A DNA stretch of 64,000 nt from B1SED10-75 sp964636865 (GTDB lineage Bacteria; Bacillota; Dethiobacteria; DTU022; PWGO01). Within the stretch, counting starts at the first letter, position 1. Each line of letters begins with the position of its first letter. Shown in pieces: positions 25,252-34,379 of the stretch. The notes below the pieces were generated by a model. It saw only the letters and a list, made by a program, of their open reading frames with translations. It was not told where the DNA came from and did no database searches. The stretch covers positions 1 through 64,000 of the forward strand of contig CAZWVJ010000001.1 in the NCBI GenBank assembly GCA_964636865.1, given 5' to 3'. The position numbers were made by a program, and so were the translations under genes.

Positions 25252-25713
25252 TCACTCAATTTTGGAAGATTTTATAATTACAATTACTATCCCGGCTTCC
25301 TCTAGTAAATCTTTAGACATCTGGTCCGGATAGTCGTCTCTTATTACTACCTTTTGCAGCCCCGCATTCACTAACATCTTGGCACAAACCGCGCAGGGAT
25401 GATGTGTAGAATAGATAACTCCATCGCGAATGCTTACTCCATAAAGAGCCGCTTGAATAATCGCGTTCTGTTCGGCATGTAACCCCCGGCATAACTCATG
25501 GCGCTCTCCCGAAGGAACATTTTGCTGCACCCGGATGCATCCGTAATTCTCACAATGCTCCAGGCCAGTGGGAGCACCGTTATAACCGGTAGCAAGTATC
25601 CTTTTACCGGAAACAATTACCGCGCCTACCTTTCGTCGCATACAGGTGGAACGCTGCGAAACTACTTCTGCAATATTCATGAAATATTCATCCCAAGGTG
25701 GACGTTTGTTAAT
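25252..25713 (-). CDS. comEB: dCMP deaminase (ComEB family), probable ATT start
   Basis: This zinc deaminase converts dCMP to dUMP for dTTP synthesis. It has the HAEQNAI catalytic motif and the zinc cysteines in HHPCAVCAKML. The first ATG is at 25680, but the frame continues upstream with RPPWDEYF, the conserved N-terminus of this family. No ATG, GTG or TTG lies between the upstream stop (25735) and 25680. An ATT at 25713 stands 5 nt after AGGGAG and would start the protein as INKRPPWDEYFM (153 residues). From the ATG alone the protein is 142 residues. It is 28 bp after upp. Confidence 0.85.
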   Translation of the reverse strand: MNKRPPWDEYFMNIAEVVSQRSTCMRRKVGAVIVSGKRILATGYNGAPTGLEHCENYGCIRVQQNVPSGERHELCRGLHAEQNAIIQAALYGVSIRDGVIYSTHHPCAVCAKMLVNAGLQKVVIRDDYPDQMSKDLLEEAGIVIVIIKSSKIE

Positions 25714-25741
25714 AAGGGCTCCCTCACTTTCTTGTTAATTT

Positions 25742-26368
25742 CTAGTCGGTGCCAAACAGACGATCACCGGCATCACCGAGACCCGGAACAATATAACCGT
25801 TAGCATCCAAACCATTATCAATAGAAGCCAAATATACTTCCACTTCCGGATGAGTATGAGATAAAGTATTCAAAGCTTCAGGAGAAGCAATCAAAGAAAT
25901 TATTTTTATATCCCGGGCTCCTTCCTGTTTCAGCAAATTAATTACTTCATTGGCAGTACCTCCCGTAGCCAGTAGGGGATCCAAAATAATACTGTGCCGT
26001 TCGCCCAAGTTGGCCGGCAAATTGCAATAATACTGGATTGGCTGGAGGGTATTATGATCTCGATACATACCCACAATTCCTACTTTGGCACTGGGAATTA
26101 ATCTTAATGCCCCGGTAATCATCCCCTGGCCGGCCCTTAGGATAACAATAAAATCGCATTTCTCCGTAATAGCTTTGCCCCGGGCCCTTCCGATAGGAGT
26201 TTCTACTTCTGTCTCTACAGTAGGCAGAGAACGGGTCGCTTCATAAAGCAATAAAGTTGTTACTTCTTCCACAAGAGAGCGGAATTCTTTAGGTCCCGTT
26301 TTATGCTGTCTTAAATACGCCAGTTTGTGATGGACAAGAGGATGGCCAACTAAAAAATAATTTTTCAT
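25742..26368 (-). CDS. upp: Uracil phosphoribosyltransferase
   Basis: This 208-residue salvage enzyme makes UMP from uracil and PRPP. It shows the family's HPLVHHKLAYLR N-terminus, the PRPP loop LDPLLATGGTA and the C-terminal GLGDAGDRLFGT. It sits 20 bp downstream of glyA in the conserved glyA-upp-atp order of Firmicutes. Confidence 0.96.
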   Translation of the reverse strand: MKNYFLVGHPLVHHKLAYLRQHKTGPKEFRSLVEEVTTLLLYEATRSLPTVETEVETPIGRARGKAITEKCDFIVILRAGQGMITGALRLIPSAKVGIVGMYRDHNTLQPIQYYCNLPANLGERHSIILDPLLATGGTANEVINLLKQEGARDIKIISLIASPEALNTLSHTHPEVEVYLASIDNGLDANGYIVPGLGDAGDRLFGTD

Positions 26369-26388
26369 TTTTTAACCCCTCCATTACT

Positions 26389-27684
26389 TTACATTTCTGG
26401 GTCAAAAGATTGATGTGAAGGTAAAGGAAAAGCTTCACAAAGTTCTATTACCCTTTGGTGCAGATGGTTTAGCTTTGTTTCCTGATTATAATTGTGCAAG
26501 GATTCACTGATAATATCTGCCAATTGCTTCATTTCTTCTGCTCCCATGCCCCGGGTGGTAACGGCAGGTGTTCCTATTCTTATGCCACTGGCTATCTGTG
26601 CAGGTTGGGTATCATGGGGAATGGTGTTTTTATTTACAGTAATTCCTACCTGTTCAAGAATTTTTTCCGCTTCTTGACCGGTAAGTTCCTTGCTTCTTAG
26701 ATCAACTAAAATCATGTGATTATCGGTACCTCCGGTTAACAAATCAAACCCACGAGCCTGTAATGATTCCGCCAGGGTTCGGGAATTTTCTATAACTTGT
26801 TTTTGATAATCCACAAACTCGGGTTGCAAAGCCTCCCTGAAGGCAACTGCCTTTGCAGCAATGACATGCATTAAGGGACCGCCTTGAATACCGGGGAAAA
26901 TGGCTTTATCTATAGAGCCGGCATATTTAGAGTCACATAAAATTAAACCTCCGCGCGGTCCCCTTAAGGTTTTGTGGGTAGTGGTAGTAACAAATTGAGC
27001 ATGCCCCACCGGCGATGGATGCAGGCCGGCTACTACCAACCCGGCTATATGGGCAATATCTGCCATTAGATAAGCGCCTACTTCGTCTGCTATGTTTGCA
27101 AACTCTTGAAAATCTATAATACGGGGATATGCACTTGCACCTGCTACTATCAAGTTGGGCTTTTTTTCCCGAGCTATTTTACGTACCCTCTCCATATCAA
27201 TTAACCCGGTTTCAGGGTCCACCCCATAAAAGCTTGCCTGATAATATTTTCCTGAAATACTGGCTGCGAAGCCATGAGTCAGGTGTCCGCCATGAGTTAG
27301 TTCCATTCCCAGAATACGATCACTCGGTTTTAAAACTGCGCAGTATACAGCCAGATTAGCATTTGCCCCGGCATGAGGCTGCACATTGGCATGATCGGCA
27401 TTGAACATTTCCCGGGCTCGCTGCCGCGCCAGCTCCTCTACTACGTCCACATGCACACAACCCCCGTAATATCGTGCTCCGGGATACCCTTCAGCATATT
27501 TATTGGTAAGTATTGAACCCTGCGCTTCCATGACCCTTGTGCTTGCAATATTTTCGGAAGCAATCAATTCAATTTTTTCATTTTGGCGATTATTTTCATT
27601 TTCAATAGCTTGCGCTACCTGGGGATCAAACTTCTTTAGCTGAGAACTGGGGCAGGTCTGGTTTTTGTTTGTTTGTTCATTCAT
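26389..27684 (-). CDS. glyA: Serine hydroxymethyltransferase
   Basis: This 431-residue PLP enzyme interconverts serine and glycine with tetrahydrofolate. It shows IELIASENI, the pyridoxal lysine in TTTHKTLRGPRGG, and NKNTIPHDTQPAQIASGIRIGTPA (first 20 residues seen, all family-typical). The N-terminus is about 15 residues longer than common forms. It supplies one-carbon units and glycine. It lies 43 bp downstream of rpiB. Confidence 0.96.
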   Translation of the reverse strand: MNEQTNKNQTCPSSQLKKFDPQVAQAIENENNRQNEKIELIASENIASTRVMEAQGSILTNKYAEGYPGARYYGGCVHVDVVEELARQRAREMFNADHANVQPHAGANANLAVYCAVLKPSDRILGMELTHGGHLTHGFAASISGKYYQASFYGVDPETGLIDMERVRKIAREKKPNLIVAGASAYPRIIDFQEFANIADEVGAYLMADIAHIAGLVVAGLHPSPVGHAQFVTTTTHKTLRGPRGGLILCDSKYAGSIDKAIFPGIQGGPLMHVIAAKAVAFREALQPEFVDYQKQVIENSRTLAESLQARGFDLLTGGTDNHMILVDLRSKELTGQEAEKILEQVGITVNKNTIPHDTQPAQIASGIRIGTPAVTTRGMGAEEMKQLADIISESLHNYNQETKLNHLHQRVIELCEAFPLPSHQSFDPEM

Positions 27685-27727
27685 ATAATTATTCTCCCTT
27701 CTTAAAAATAAGAAATTTTAAATTTAA

Positions 27728-28192
27728 TTATTTCTCCTTATTTTTTGCTTGATATTGTTTTTCATAAAGATTCACTTTTTCCAATCGCGTCTGATGGCGC
27801 CCTGCCTGAAAATTTGTAGCCAGAAACACTTCGACGATCTCCAAGGCCAGGCCGGCGCCGGTAATTCGGCCCCCTAAAGCCAGGACATTGGCATCATTGT
27901 GTTCTCGAGATAATCTTGCTGTATATGGCTCCCTACAGAGGGCCGCTCTAACGCCACCTACTTTATTAAGAACTATAGAGCCTCCTACTCCACTACCGCA
28001 GATAAATATGCCCCGATCAAAAAATCCCCGGGAAACATTGTCTCCTACCAAATAAGCAATGTCAGGGTAATCTATGGAGGTCTCATCAAAAGTACCAAAA
28101 TCATAAACATAGAATTCTTCTTGAATGAGATGGTCTTTAATAAACTCTTTGAGTTTAAATCCGGCATGATCACAACCTAAAGCTATTTTCAT
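27728..28192 (-). CDS. rpiB: Ribose-5-phosphate isomerase B
   Basis: This protein of about 154 residues interconverts ribose-5-phosphate and ribulose-5-phosphate. It has the N-terminal MKIALGCDHAGF, the GIFICGSGVGGSI phosphate loop with the catalytic Cys, and SREHNDANVLALGGR. I chose the ATG at 28192 because homologues start with MKIALG and a GAGGGG site precedes it. An in-frame ATG at 28210 is also possible. It is part of the ywlC-ywlE-rpiB-glyA-upp series. Confidence 0.93.
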   Translation of the reverse strand: MKIALGCDHAGFKLKEFIKDHLIQEEFYVYDFGTFDETSIDYPDIAYLVGDNVSRGFFDRGIFICGSGVGGSIVLNKVGGVRAALCREPYTARLSREHNDANVLALGGRITGAGLALEIVEVFLATNFQAGRHQTRLEKVNLYEKQYQAKNKEK

Positions 28193-28219
28193 TTTTTTAT
28201 TACCCCTCATTTCCCTAAA

Positions 28220-28702
28220 CTAATTTATTCCATTTGGATTAATTTCTAATTTACTTATTAGCTTCCAAACTGAAGACTTAATTTCCTGCAAAGAATTTCT
28301 ATATACTTGTAAGTTTCCTCCGTAAGGATCTGTTATATCATAATCACCATCTGTAACACCGGCAAATCTTTTTAATAACTTAATTTTGTTTTGAGCTTGA
28401 GGGTATTCTTCTTTTAAGATTTTTGCATGATTACCGGTCATCACCAGGATTAAATCGGCAGAATCAACCATCTCGGATGTTAAGCATCGAGCCTTATGCG
28501 TAAATGTTCCCACTCCTTCTTCTGCAAGCAGTTGCTTTACTTCATAGGTAGCATCGCTTCCTTCTAAAGCATCTAAGCCGGCAGAACTAACTTCCAAGTT
28601 TCCTGCTTTCACTTCGTTCTCCAAATAATACTTTAGAAGCATTTCAGCCATTACACTGCGGCATGTATTCCCGGTACATACAAAAATTATACTTAACATC
28701 AT
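28220..28702 (-). CDS. ywlE: Low-molecular-weight phosphatase, probable protein arginine phosphatase
   Basis: This protein of about 160 residues has the LMW-PTP loop VCTGNTCRS (C-x5-R) near its N-terminus and the general-acid Asp in DPYGG near the C-terminus. The Thr in CTGNTCR is the residue that gives B. subtilis YwlE its preference for phosphoarginine over phosphotyrosine, so arginine phosphatase is the best guess. Its place between ywlC and rpiB matches B. subtilis ywlE. Starts at ATG 28702 or 28699 and a GTG at 28708 are all possible. Confidence 0.87.
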   Translation of the reverse strand: MMLSIIFVCTGNTCRSVMAEMLLKYYLENEVKAGNLEVSSAGLDALEGSDATYEVKQLLAEEGVGTFTHKARCLTSEMVDSADLILVMTGNHAKILKEEYPQAQNKIKLLKRFAGVTDGDYDITDPYGGNLQVYRNSLQEIKSSVWKLISKLEINPNGIN

Positions 28703-28787
28703 AATCACCTTACCTTACTCTCCTACTATTTATAAACACATTAGCACTACAGCGAAAAATCAGAATGAGCGTCCCGACAAGGCACGC

Positions 28788-28928
28788 AGGCACGGGGACG
28801 GTTTTGTTGCCTCCTTTGACTCGGGTACGGTTGCATTGCCTTCCCTGCAGCCTTCGCTTCGCTACGGGAAACTCGAACCGTCCAAGTATATTGCGAGGCA
28901 ATGGAGGCAACGGAACCTTCCCCGTGCC
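28788..28928. repeat. GC-rich palindromic element with 27-bp inverted ends
   Basis: This 141-bp element is bounded by imperfect inverted repeats of 27 bp (28788-28814 and 28902-28928, three mismatches), beginning AGGCACGGGGACGGTT. Further partial self-complementarity inside means the whole element can fold as one long hairpin. It is much richer in GC than its surroundings and carries no gene. It fills the spacer between the ywlC stop and the ywlE start. It resembles the small non-coding MITE/REP-like elements scattered in anaerobic Firmicutes. Confidence 0.7.
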
Positions 28929-28951
28929 TTTATATTTTCGCTTTAAATTTT

Positions 28952-30007
28952 CTAATCCTCTATTATATGATCCGCTGCCTTTTTTAATCTGTCCATTAAG
29001 GCTAACCCTATCCCTTCTTCTTTAAAACCCTCTACCAGGATAATATCAATTTCTTCTTTATCCAGTTCGCGCAATTTTCGATAAAGATACGAGGCAGCCT
29101 CTTGCATATTGGCTCGTTCTCCCCAAATTTCTACTCCCGCCTGGGGGAAAAATCCTGCTTTTTCCCGGGAACATAAAACCCCCACTCTTTGCCCCTGTTT
29201 TATAAAAGATTCATAATAAGCTACCATATTAAAGTGGACGGTATCATTTCCTCCTTTAAATAAAATTAGGCGGTTTTGAGGTGCATAGTGACGGTATTTC
29301 ATCCCCGGTGATGCCGGCTTTTGGGAATTCTGGCCACCTATTCTTAGTACGGGACGGCTAAGGCAAGATTCTATATGCTCTACATTCACGCCTCCCGGAC
29401 GCAATAAAACCGGCTCTTTTCCCGTTAAATCAACCACCGTTGACTCTAAGCCTATGGAACAAATACCCCCATCCAGGATGGCATCAATTTTACCCGCCAA
29501 ATCTTGCTCTACATGAGAAGGCTCCGTAGGACTTGGCCTCCCGGAGAGATTAGCACTGGGAGCTGCTATGGGAGTTCTTGCTTCACTGATCAAATCAAGG
29601 GCAGCTTTATGAGCCGGAATCCGCACTGCCACAGTAGAAAGCCCGGCACTAACCACCGAAGTTACCTCCTCCTTGCGCTGTAAAACCAGGGTTAATGGAC
29701 CCGGCCAAAATTTCTCTCCTAATTTCTTGGCTTCAAGAGGCAATTCTTTGGCAAGCAGATCTAACTGGGAAACTTCTGAAAGATGAACAATTAAAGGATT
29801 ATCCAGGGGCCGTCCTTTGACATTAAATATGCGTTCTATGGCTTGTGCACAAAAAGCATCTGCCCCCAAACCATACACTGTTTCTGTGGGAAATGCCACC
29901 AGTCCACCTTCTCTTATTATTTTAGCTGTTTCCTTAATTGCTTCTCTTTGATTATTTCCTGCATAATAAAAGAGCTTTGTCCCTTTTACATTTGTCCATA
30001 AATTCAT
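28952..30007 (-). CDS. ywlC: L-threonylcarbamoyladenylate synthase
   Basis: This 351-residue Sua5/YwlC-type enzyme makes threonylcarbamoyl-AMP for the t6A37 modification of ANN-reading tRNAs. The YrdC-fold N-terminal domain (about residues 15-215) has FPTETVYGLGADA, KGRPLDNPL and APSANLSGRPSPT. A linker with SPGMKYRHYAP leads to the C-terminal Sua5 domain (about 240-345). It lies in the conserved place between prmC/prfA and ywlE. Confidence 0.93.
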   Translation of the reverse strand: MNLWTNVKGTKLFYYAGNNQREAIKETAKIIREGGLVAFPTETVYGLGADAFCAQAIERIFNVKGRPLDNPLIVHLSEVSQLDLLAKELPLEAKKLGEKFWPGPLTLVLQRKEEVTSVVSAGLSTVAVRIPAHKAALDLISEARTPIAAPSANLSGRPSPTEPSHVEQDLAGKIDAILDGGICSIGLESTVVDLTGKEPVLLRPGGVNVEHIESCLSRPVLRIGGQNSQKPASPGMKYRHYAPQNRLILFKGGNDTVHFNMVAYYESFIKQGQRVGVLCSREKAGFFPQAGVEIWGERANMQEAASYLYRKLRELDKEEIDIILVEGFKEEGIGLALMDRLKKAADHIIED

Positions 30008-30096
30008 GATGATGCCTGCCCTTTCTTTTTCTTTTCAGTTAATAACTCCCTATTTTTTATAATATAATCACCCCATGTTATTGACAAAAGTTTTCA

Positions 30097-31698
30097 TTAA
30101 AATTCTCCTTCTACTGATTCCGCCATATTGGTAGCATGGTCTGCTATGCGTTCCAAGTTACTAAGAACATCCAGAAAGGCAACCCCCGAGACAGGGTAAC
30201 ATTTTTTTTCATTTATTCTCTTTATATGCTGCTGTCGCAGTGTTTTCTCCATAAAATCGATTTCATCGTCATTTTTAATCACCCGGCGAGCCATTTCCAG
30301 GTTTTCATCCTGAAATGCGAGAATAGAATCTTTCAACATCAAATCAACTTTTTCATACATTGTACGCAGCTCCGTTAATGCTTCTGTTGAATAGGGCAAT
30401 TTTTCTTCAATTTTAGTTTCCGCCAACTGCAAAATATTTTCCGCATGATCGCCAATTCTTTCCACATCATTACTTACCGACATTAATCTGGATATAACCA
30501 TTGATTGATGATGAGTTAAGGAGTGCTGGGAAAGGTCGGCAATATAAAAATTTACTTCTTTTTCAAGCCCATCAATTAATTCTTCCATTTGCGTAACATG
30601 CTGCATTTTTTTAGAGTCATTCCTCAAAAAGGCTTCCATGGCATCTTCTACCATTTCCCGACAAATTTTCGCCATGCGAACAATTTCCTGGCGGATTCCT
30701 CCTATAGCCATTTCAGGTGTTCTGAGCATCCGGCGGTCAAGATATTTTGAACCCATTTCTATTTCTTTTTCTTCACCCGGCACAACTCTTTTCACCAAAC
30801 GCACAAAATGGTTGAAAAATACTAAAACCACCAGGGTGTTAAATACGTTAAAAAGTGTATGGGCATTAGCTACCTGGCGAGGGATGGCGGTGGCTGTTTC
30901 AGTAATAATGTAAGTAAAAGGCTGCATTAGAAATAAAATAAGTATTATACCAAAAACATTAAAAAATATATGCGCCACTGCTGCTCTGCGAGCAGCAAGG
31001 TTAGCTCCCAAACTGGCAAAAACAACAGTAATGCAGGTACCTAAATTAGTTCCCAAAATCAAAGGTATAGCAGCTTCAAAGGTGATCATATCTTGTAATG
31101 ATAAAGATATTATCACCGCCGTAGTAGCACTACTGCTCTGTAGCAAAGCCGTAAACAAAGCCGCAATTAAAATTCCCAGCAAGGGATAATCTATAAAACT
31201 GATTATTAATTGTTGAAAATAACCTGTGTCCTGCAAAGGGCTCATGCCCTCTGACATGGTAATAAGCCCTAAAAAGAGGAGTCCAAATCCCAGAATGGCC
31301 TGACCCACATATTTATGGAAACGGCGGGGCCCAAAAAAGTTTAACAATGCCCCCAGCCCTATAGCGGGTAGTGCCAGGAATTCAATTTCAAAGGAAATGA
31401 TTTGGGCCGTTAAGGTGGTTCCCACATTTGACCCAATAATTGTTCCCACTGCTTGAGCAAGACTCATAATACCGGCATTTACAAATCCTACTACCATAAC
31501 AGAGGTAGTGCTGCTGCTCTGTACCAGAAAGGTAACAATTATACCGGTAATAACTGCTAACCAGGGCCTGGAAGTTAATACTTCCAGAATGTGCCTTAAT
31601 TTATCACCTGCCGCTTTTTGCATCCCCGAGGACATCATCTGGATGCCAAAAAGAAAAAGCCCTAATCCACCCACAAAGCTGAAGATTATTTCCCACAT
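30097..31698 (-). CDS. Na+/phosphate cotransporter with PhoU-like tail
   Basis: This 533-residue protein belongs to the Na/Pi-cotransporter II-related family (YjbB/NptA-like). The membrane part (about residues 1-310) contains the inverted pair of QSSS repeats (LVQSSSTTSVMVVGF and LLQSSSATTAVII) expected for this fold. The C-terminal 200 residues are a PhoU-like helical bundle (SNDVERIGDHAENI and SNLERIADHATNMAE). It probably moves phosphate with Na+, which fits the Na+-linked energetics suggested by the ATP synthase. Confidence 0.88.
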   Translation of the reverse strand: MWEIIFSFVGGLGLFLFGIQMMSSGMQKAAGDKLRHILEVLTSRPWLAVITGIIVTFLVQSSSTTSVMVVGFVNAGIMSLAQAVGTIIGSNVGTTLTAQIISFEIEFLALPAIGLGALLNFFGPRRFHKYVGQAILGFGLLFLGLITMSEGMSPLQDTGYFQQLIISFIDYPLLGILIAALFTALLQSSSATTAVIISLSLQDMITFEAAIPLILGTNLGTCITVVFASLGANLAARRAAVAHIFFNVFGIILILFLMQPFTYIITETATAIPRQVANAHTLFNVFNTLVVLVFFNHFVRLVKRVVPGEEKEIEMGSKYLDRRMLRTPEMAIGGIRQEIVRMAKICREMVEDAMEAFLRNDSKKMQHVTQMEELIDGLEKEVNFYIADLSQHSLTHHQSMVISRLMSVSNDVERIGDHAENILQLAETKIEEKLPYSTEALTELRTMYEKVDLMLKDSILAFQDENLEMARRVIKNDDEIDFMEKTLRQQHIKRINEKKCYPVSGVAFLDVLSNLERIADHATNMAESVEGEF

Positions 31699-31981
31699 AT
31701 TTTGAAATAGCCCTCCTGGAAGTAAATCCCCGGCTTACTTATTAATATATGTAATAATGTGATTTAAATCCTTAAATTCACCAAAATAAAATATAATAAC
31801 ATTTTTCCACATTAATTATAAGAGAAAGGTTACACATTTTCAATTAAATAAAATCTTCCTTACTTTCCACCATAAATCCTCTTTTTTATCTCTTAAGATT
31901 TTTTTAATATATAATAAATGTAAATAGTTTATAATTATAATTTGTATGATAAAATCGAAAAAGAGATAGGAGGGGTTTATA

Positions 31982-32401
31982 TTGTCTAAATTACAGAGAT
32001 TCGGTATTTCTATTGAAGAAGATTTATTAAAACGCTTTGACGAGGAAATAGTAAAAAAAGGCTACCAGAACCGATCTGAAGCTATTAGAGATTTAATTCG
32101 CAATCATCTCGTGGAGTTAGAGTGGGAAGATGACAAGGAAGAAGTAGCAGGAACTATTACCCTGGTTTATGATCACCACACCCGGGGACTTACCGATTTG
32201 CTAACTGAATTACAGCATTCATACCATCAACTTATTTTATCTACTATGCACGTGCATCTTGATCATCATAATTGCCTGGAAATACTGGTCATAAAAGGCA
32301 AAGTTAAAGAAGCTAAAGAAGTAGCAAATCAACTAGTCAGTGTTAAAGGGGTTTTGCATGGAAAATTAACGGTAACCTCCACTGGGAAAAAACTCAAATA
32401 A
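31982..32401 (+). CDS. nikR: Nickel-responsive regulator NikR
   Basis: This 139-residue protein has an N-terminal ribbon-helix-helix DNA-binding domain (RFGISIEEDLLKRFDEEI ... RSEAIRDLIR) and a C-terminal ACT-like nickel domain. The nickel ligands are visible in HHTRGLTD and the HVHLDHHNC segment (His-x-His and Cys). It starts with TTG at 31982 after AGGAGGGG. It is the second + strand gene in a long - strand stretch and has no nickel transporter or nickel enzyme beside it, so its targets are elsewhere. Confidence 0.93.
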   Translation: MSKLQRFGISIEEDLLKRFDEEIVKKGYQNRSEAIRDLIRNHLVELEWEDDKEEVAGTITLVYDHHTRGLTDLLTELQHSYHQLILSTMHVHLDHHNCLEILVIKGKVKEAKEVANQLVSVKGVLHGKLTVTSTGKKLK

Positions 32402-32405
32402 TTAC

Positions 32406-33299
32406 CTAATACATTAATCCCATAAATATTCTATCAAGATTACTGTAATCGTTAATAATTTCCATTTCTTTGATTAACGGTTCTTGCCGACCCAAGGAGA
32501 TAATTTTCCGGGCACAATTTATATCAATTTCCAAAGCTAAAATAGCCGGTAAAGATGCGTAATACTTCATACCCGCAAATATATTACGATAGCTTTCCAG
32601 GCCATCTGCGCCCCCATCTAAAGCACAACGAGGTTCATATTTTTTGATTTCGGGTTCTAAATTGTCCAATTGACAGCGGGGTATATATGGCGGGTTAGAT
32701 ATTATCATATTAAAATGATAAGGTTTACTATCCAAGGCCTCCCAGAAGTCGCCCTCTAAAAAAGTTATGCGGTCATCCACGCGGTGAAGGCGGGCATTTT
32801 TTTGTGCCACTTTTAGAGCTTCAGGCGAAACATCCACTGCCCACAATAAAGAGCGGGGAAACAACAAGGCCAGTGTTATTGCCAGAACACCGCTGCCGGT
32901 GCCCAAATCAACAATATTAAGTTCTTGAAAATATCCTTTTTCTGAATTATTAAGCCTGCTTCTCACCGCATCAATAAGAAGTTCACTTTCCGGACGGGGC
33001 ACCATTACTTCAGGAGAAATATAATATTCATGCCCGTAAAACTCTTTTTTGCCCACGACATAAGCCATGGGAAATCGCTTAGAACGTAATTTAACTGCTT
33101 CATCAAAATGTTCTTTCACCGCAGGTGAAACACTTTCTTTAGAATTAGCATACAGTTTTAAACGGCTCAAACCCGTAATTTCACTTAAGATAATTTCTGC
33201 TTCACTGCGACCTTCTTTAATGCCGGCATTTTTCAATTTAATAGCAGCCTCATATAGAATACAGCTGATGCTGCCTGGATAAGCTTTTACAACACTCAT
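32406..33299 (-). CDS. prmC: Release factor glutamine N5-methyltransferase
   Basis: This 297-residue SAM-dependent enzyme methylates the Gln of the GGQ motif in release factors. An N-terminal helical domain is followed by a Rossmann methyltransferase core with DLGTGSGVLAI and the substrate Gln-binding IISNPPYIP. It lies 3 bp after prfA, its substrate's gene, so the two are probably co-transcribed. Confidence 0.94.
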   Translation of the reverse strand: MSVVKAYPGSISCILYEAAIKLKNAGIKEGRSEAEIILSEITGLSRLKLYANSKESVSPAVKEHFDEAVKLRSKRFPMAYVVGKKEFYGHEYYISPEVMVPRPESELLIDAVRSRLNNSEKGYFQELNIVDLGTGSGVLAITLALLFPRSLLWAVDVSPEALKVAQKNARLHRVDDRITFLEGDFWEALDSKPYHFNMIISNPPYIPRCQLDNLEPEIKKYEPRCALDGGADGLESYRNIFAGMKYYASLPAILALEIDINCARKIISLGRQEPLIKEMEIINDYSNLDRIFMGLMY

Positions 33300-33302
33300 A
33301 AA

Positions 33303-34379
33303 TTATTCACCTGTTCTGGACAATAGTTCTGTCCGGTGATTTTGAATCAAAGGCTCAATAATTTCATCAAGAGCGCCTTCTAATATAATGTCCAGCTTAT
33401 GTAAGGTGAGCCCTATACGGTGGTCTGTGACCCGGTTTTGAGGAAAGTTATAGGTTCTTATTCTTTCACTGCGGTCACCGGAACCTACCTGGTCTTTTCG
33501 CTCCTGGTCTAATTGCGCTTCTTGTTCCTGTTGCTTCTTCTCCAAAATACGCGAGCGTAGCACGCGCATGGCTTTGGCTTTATTTTTTAATTGGGATTTT
33601 TCATCCTGACAAGTAGCCACAATGCCTGTAGGTACATGTGTAATGCGAACGGCCGATTGAGTAGTATTAACACTCTGACCTCCCGGGCCGGTTGCGCAAA
33701 AGTAATCTATTCGGAGATCCTGGTTTCTTATTTCTACTTCTATCTCCTCCGCTTCCGGAAGAACAGCCACAGTAGCCGCCGAAGTATGAATTCTTCCTCC
33801 GGTTTCCGTAACTGGTACTCTTTGAACGCGATGCACCCCGCTTTCAAACTTCAAATAACTGAATGCTCCCTTACCTTCAATGGCAAACACTGCTTCTTTA
33901 ATTCCACCCATATCAGTGGCATGCATATCCATGAGTTCAAACTTCCAATTTTTTTGCTCGGCATAGCGAGTGTACATGCGCAGTAACTCTGCCGAGAAAA
34001 GCGCCGCTTCTTCTCCACCGGTGCCTGCCCTTATTTCCATAATTACGTTTTTCTCATCACCTGGATCTTTGGGCATAAGAAGCATTTTTAATTTTTCTTC
34101 CAATTCTTCCTTGCGTTGATTAAGCTCATTTTCCTCGTGTTTTAAGTAGTTAATCATTTCTTGATCTTCTTCTTCGGCAAGCAATTCTTGCGCCTGTTGA
34201 AGGTCTGCAACTACTTTCTTGTAATCTCTATAAGTATTTACCGTTTCCATAAGCGCAGCATGTTCTTTTAAATATTTTTGCCATAATTCTTTCTGAGACA
34301 TCACTTCATTAGAACTGATTTTTTCTTCTAAATCCATATATTTTCTTTCGATTTCTTCAAGCTTCTCCAGCACAAACAT
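33303..34379 (-). CDS. prfA: Peptide chain release factor 1
   Basis: This 358-residue RF1 reads UAA and UAG stop codons. It has the domain 2/4 segment around VPVTETGGRIHTSAA and the hydrolysis motif CATGPGGQSVNTTQSAVRI with the GGQ methylated by PrmC. I chose the ATG at 34379 because homologues start with MF/MLEKLEEI and an AAGGA site precedes it. It overlaps the DUF1385 gene by 23 bp, so the two are coupled. A longer frame to 34415 would add 12 unlikely residues. Confidence 0.95.
   Translation of the reverse strand: MFVLEKLEEIERKYMDLEEKISSNEVMSQKELWQKYLKEHAALMETVNTYRDYKKVVADLQQAQELLAEEEDQEMINYLKHEENELNQRKEELEEKLKMLLMPKDPGDEKNVIMEIRAGTGGEEAALFSAELLRMYTRYAEQKNWKFELMDMHATDMGGIKEAVFAIEGKGAFSYLKFESGVHRVQRVPVTETGGRIHTSAATVAVLPEAEEIEVEIRNQDLRIDYFCATGPGGQSVNTTQSAVRITHVPTGIVATCQDEKSQLKNKAKAMRVLRSRILEKKQQEQEAQLDQERKDQVGSGDRSERIRTYNFPQNRVTDHRIGLTLHKLDIILEGALDEIIEPLIQNHRTELLSRTGE

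Noticed and set aside
31940..31950. GTATGA half-site upstream of nikR, as in the E. coli NikR operator
   Set aside because: No partner TCATAC at the required 16-bp distance was found, so it is probably chance.
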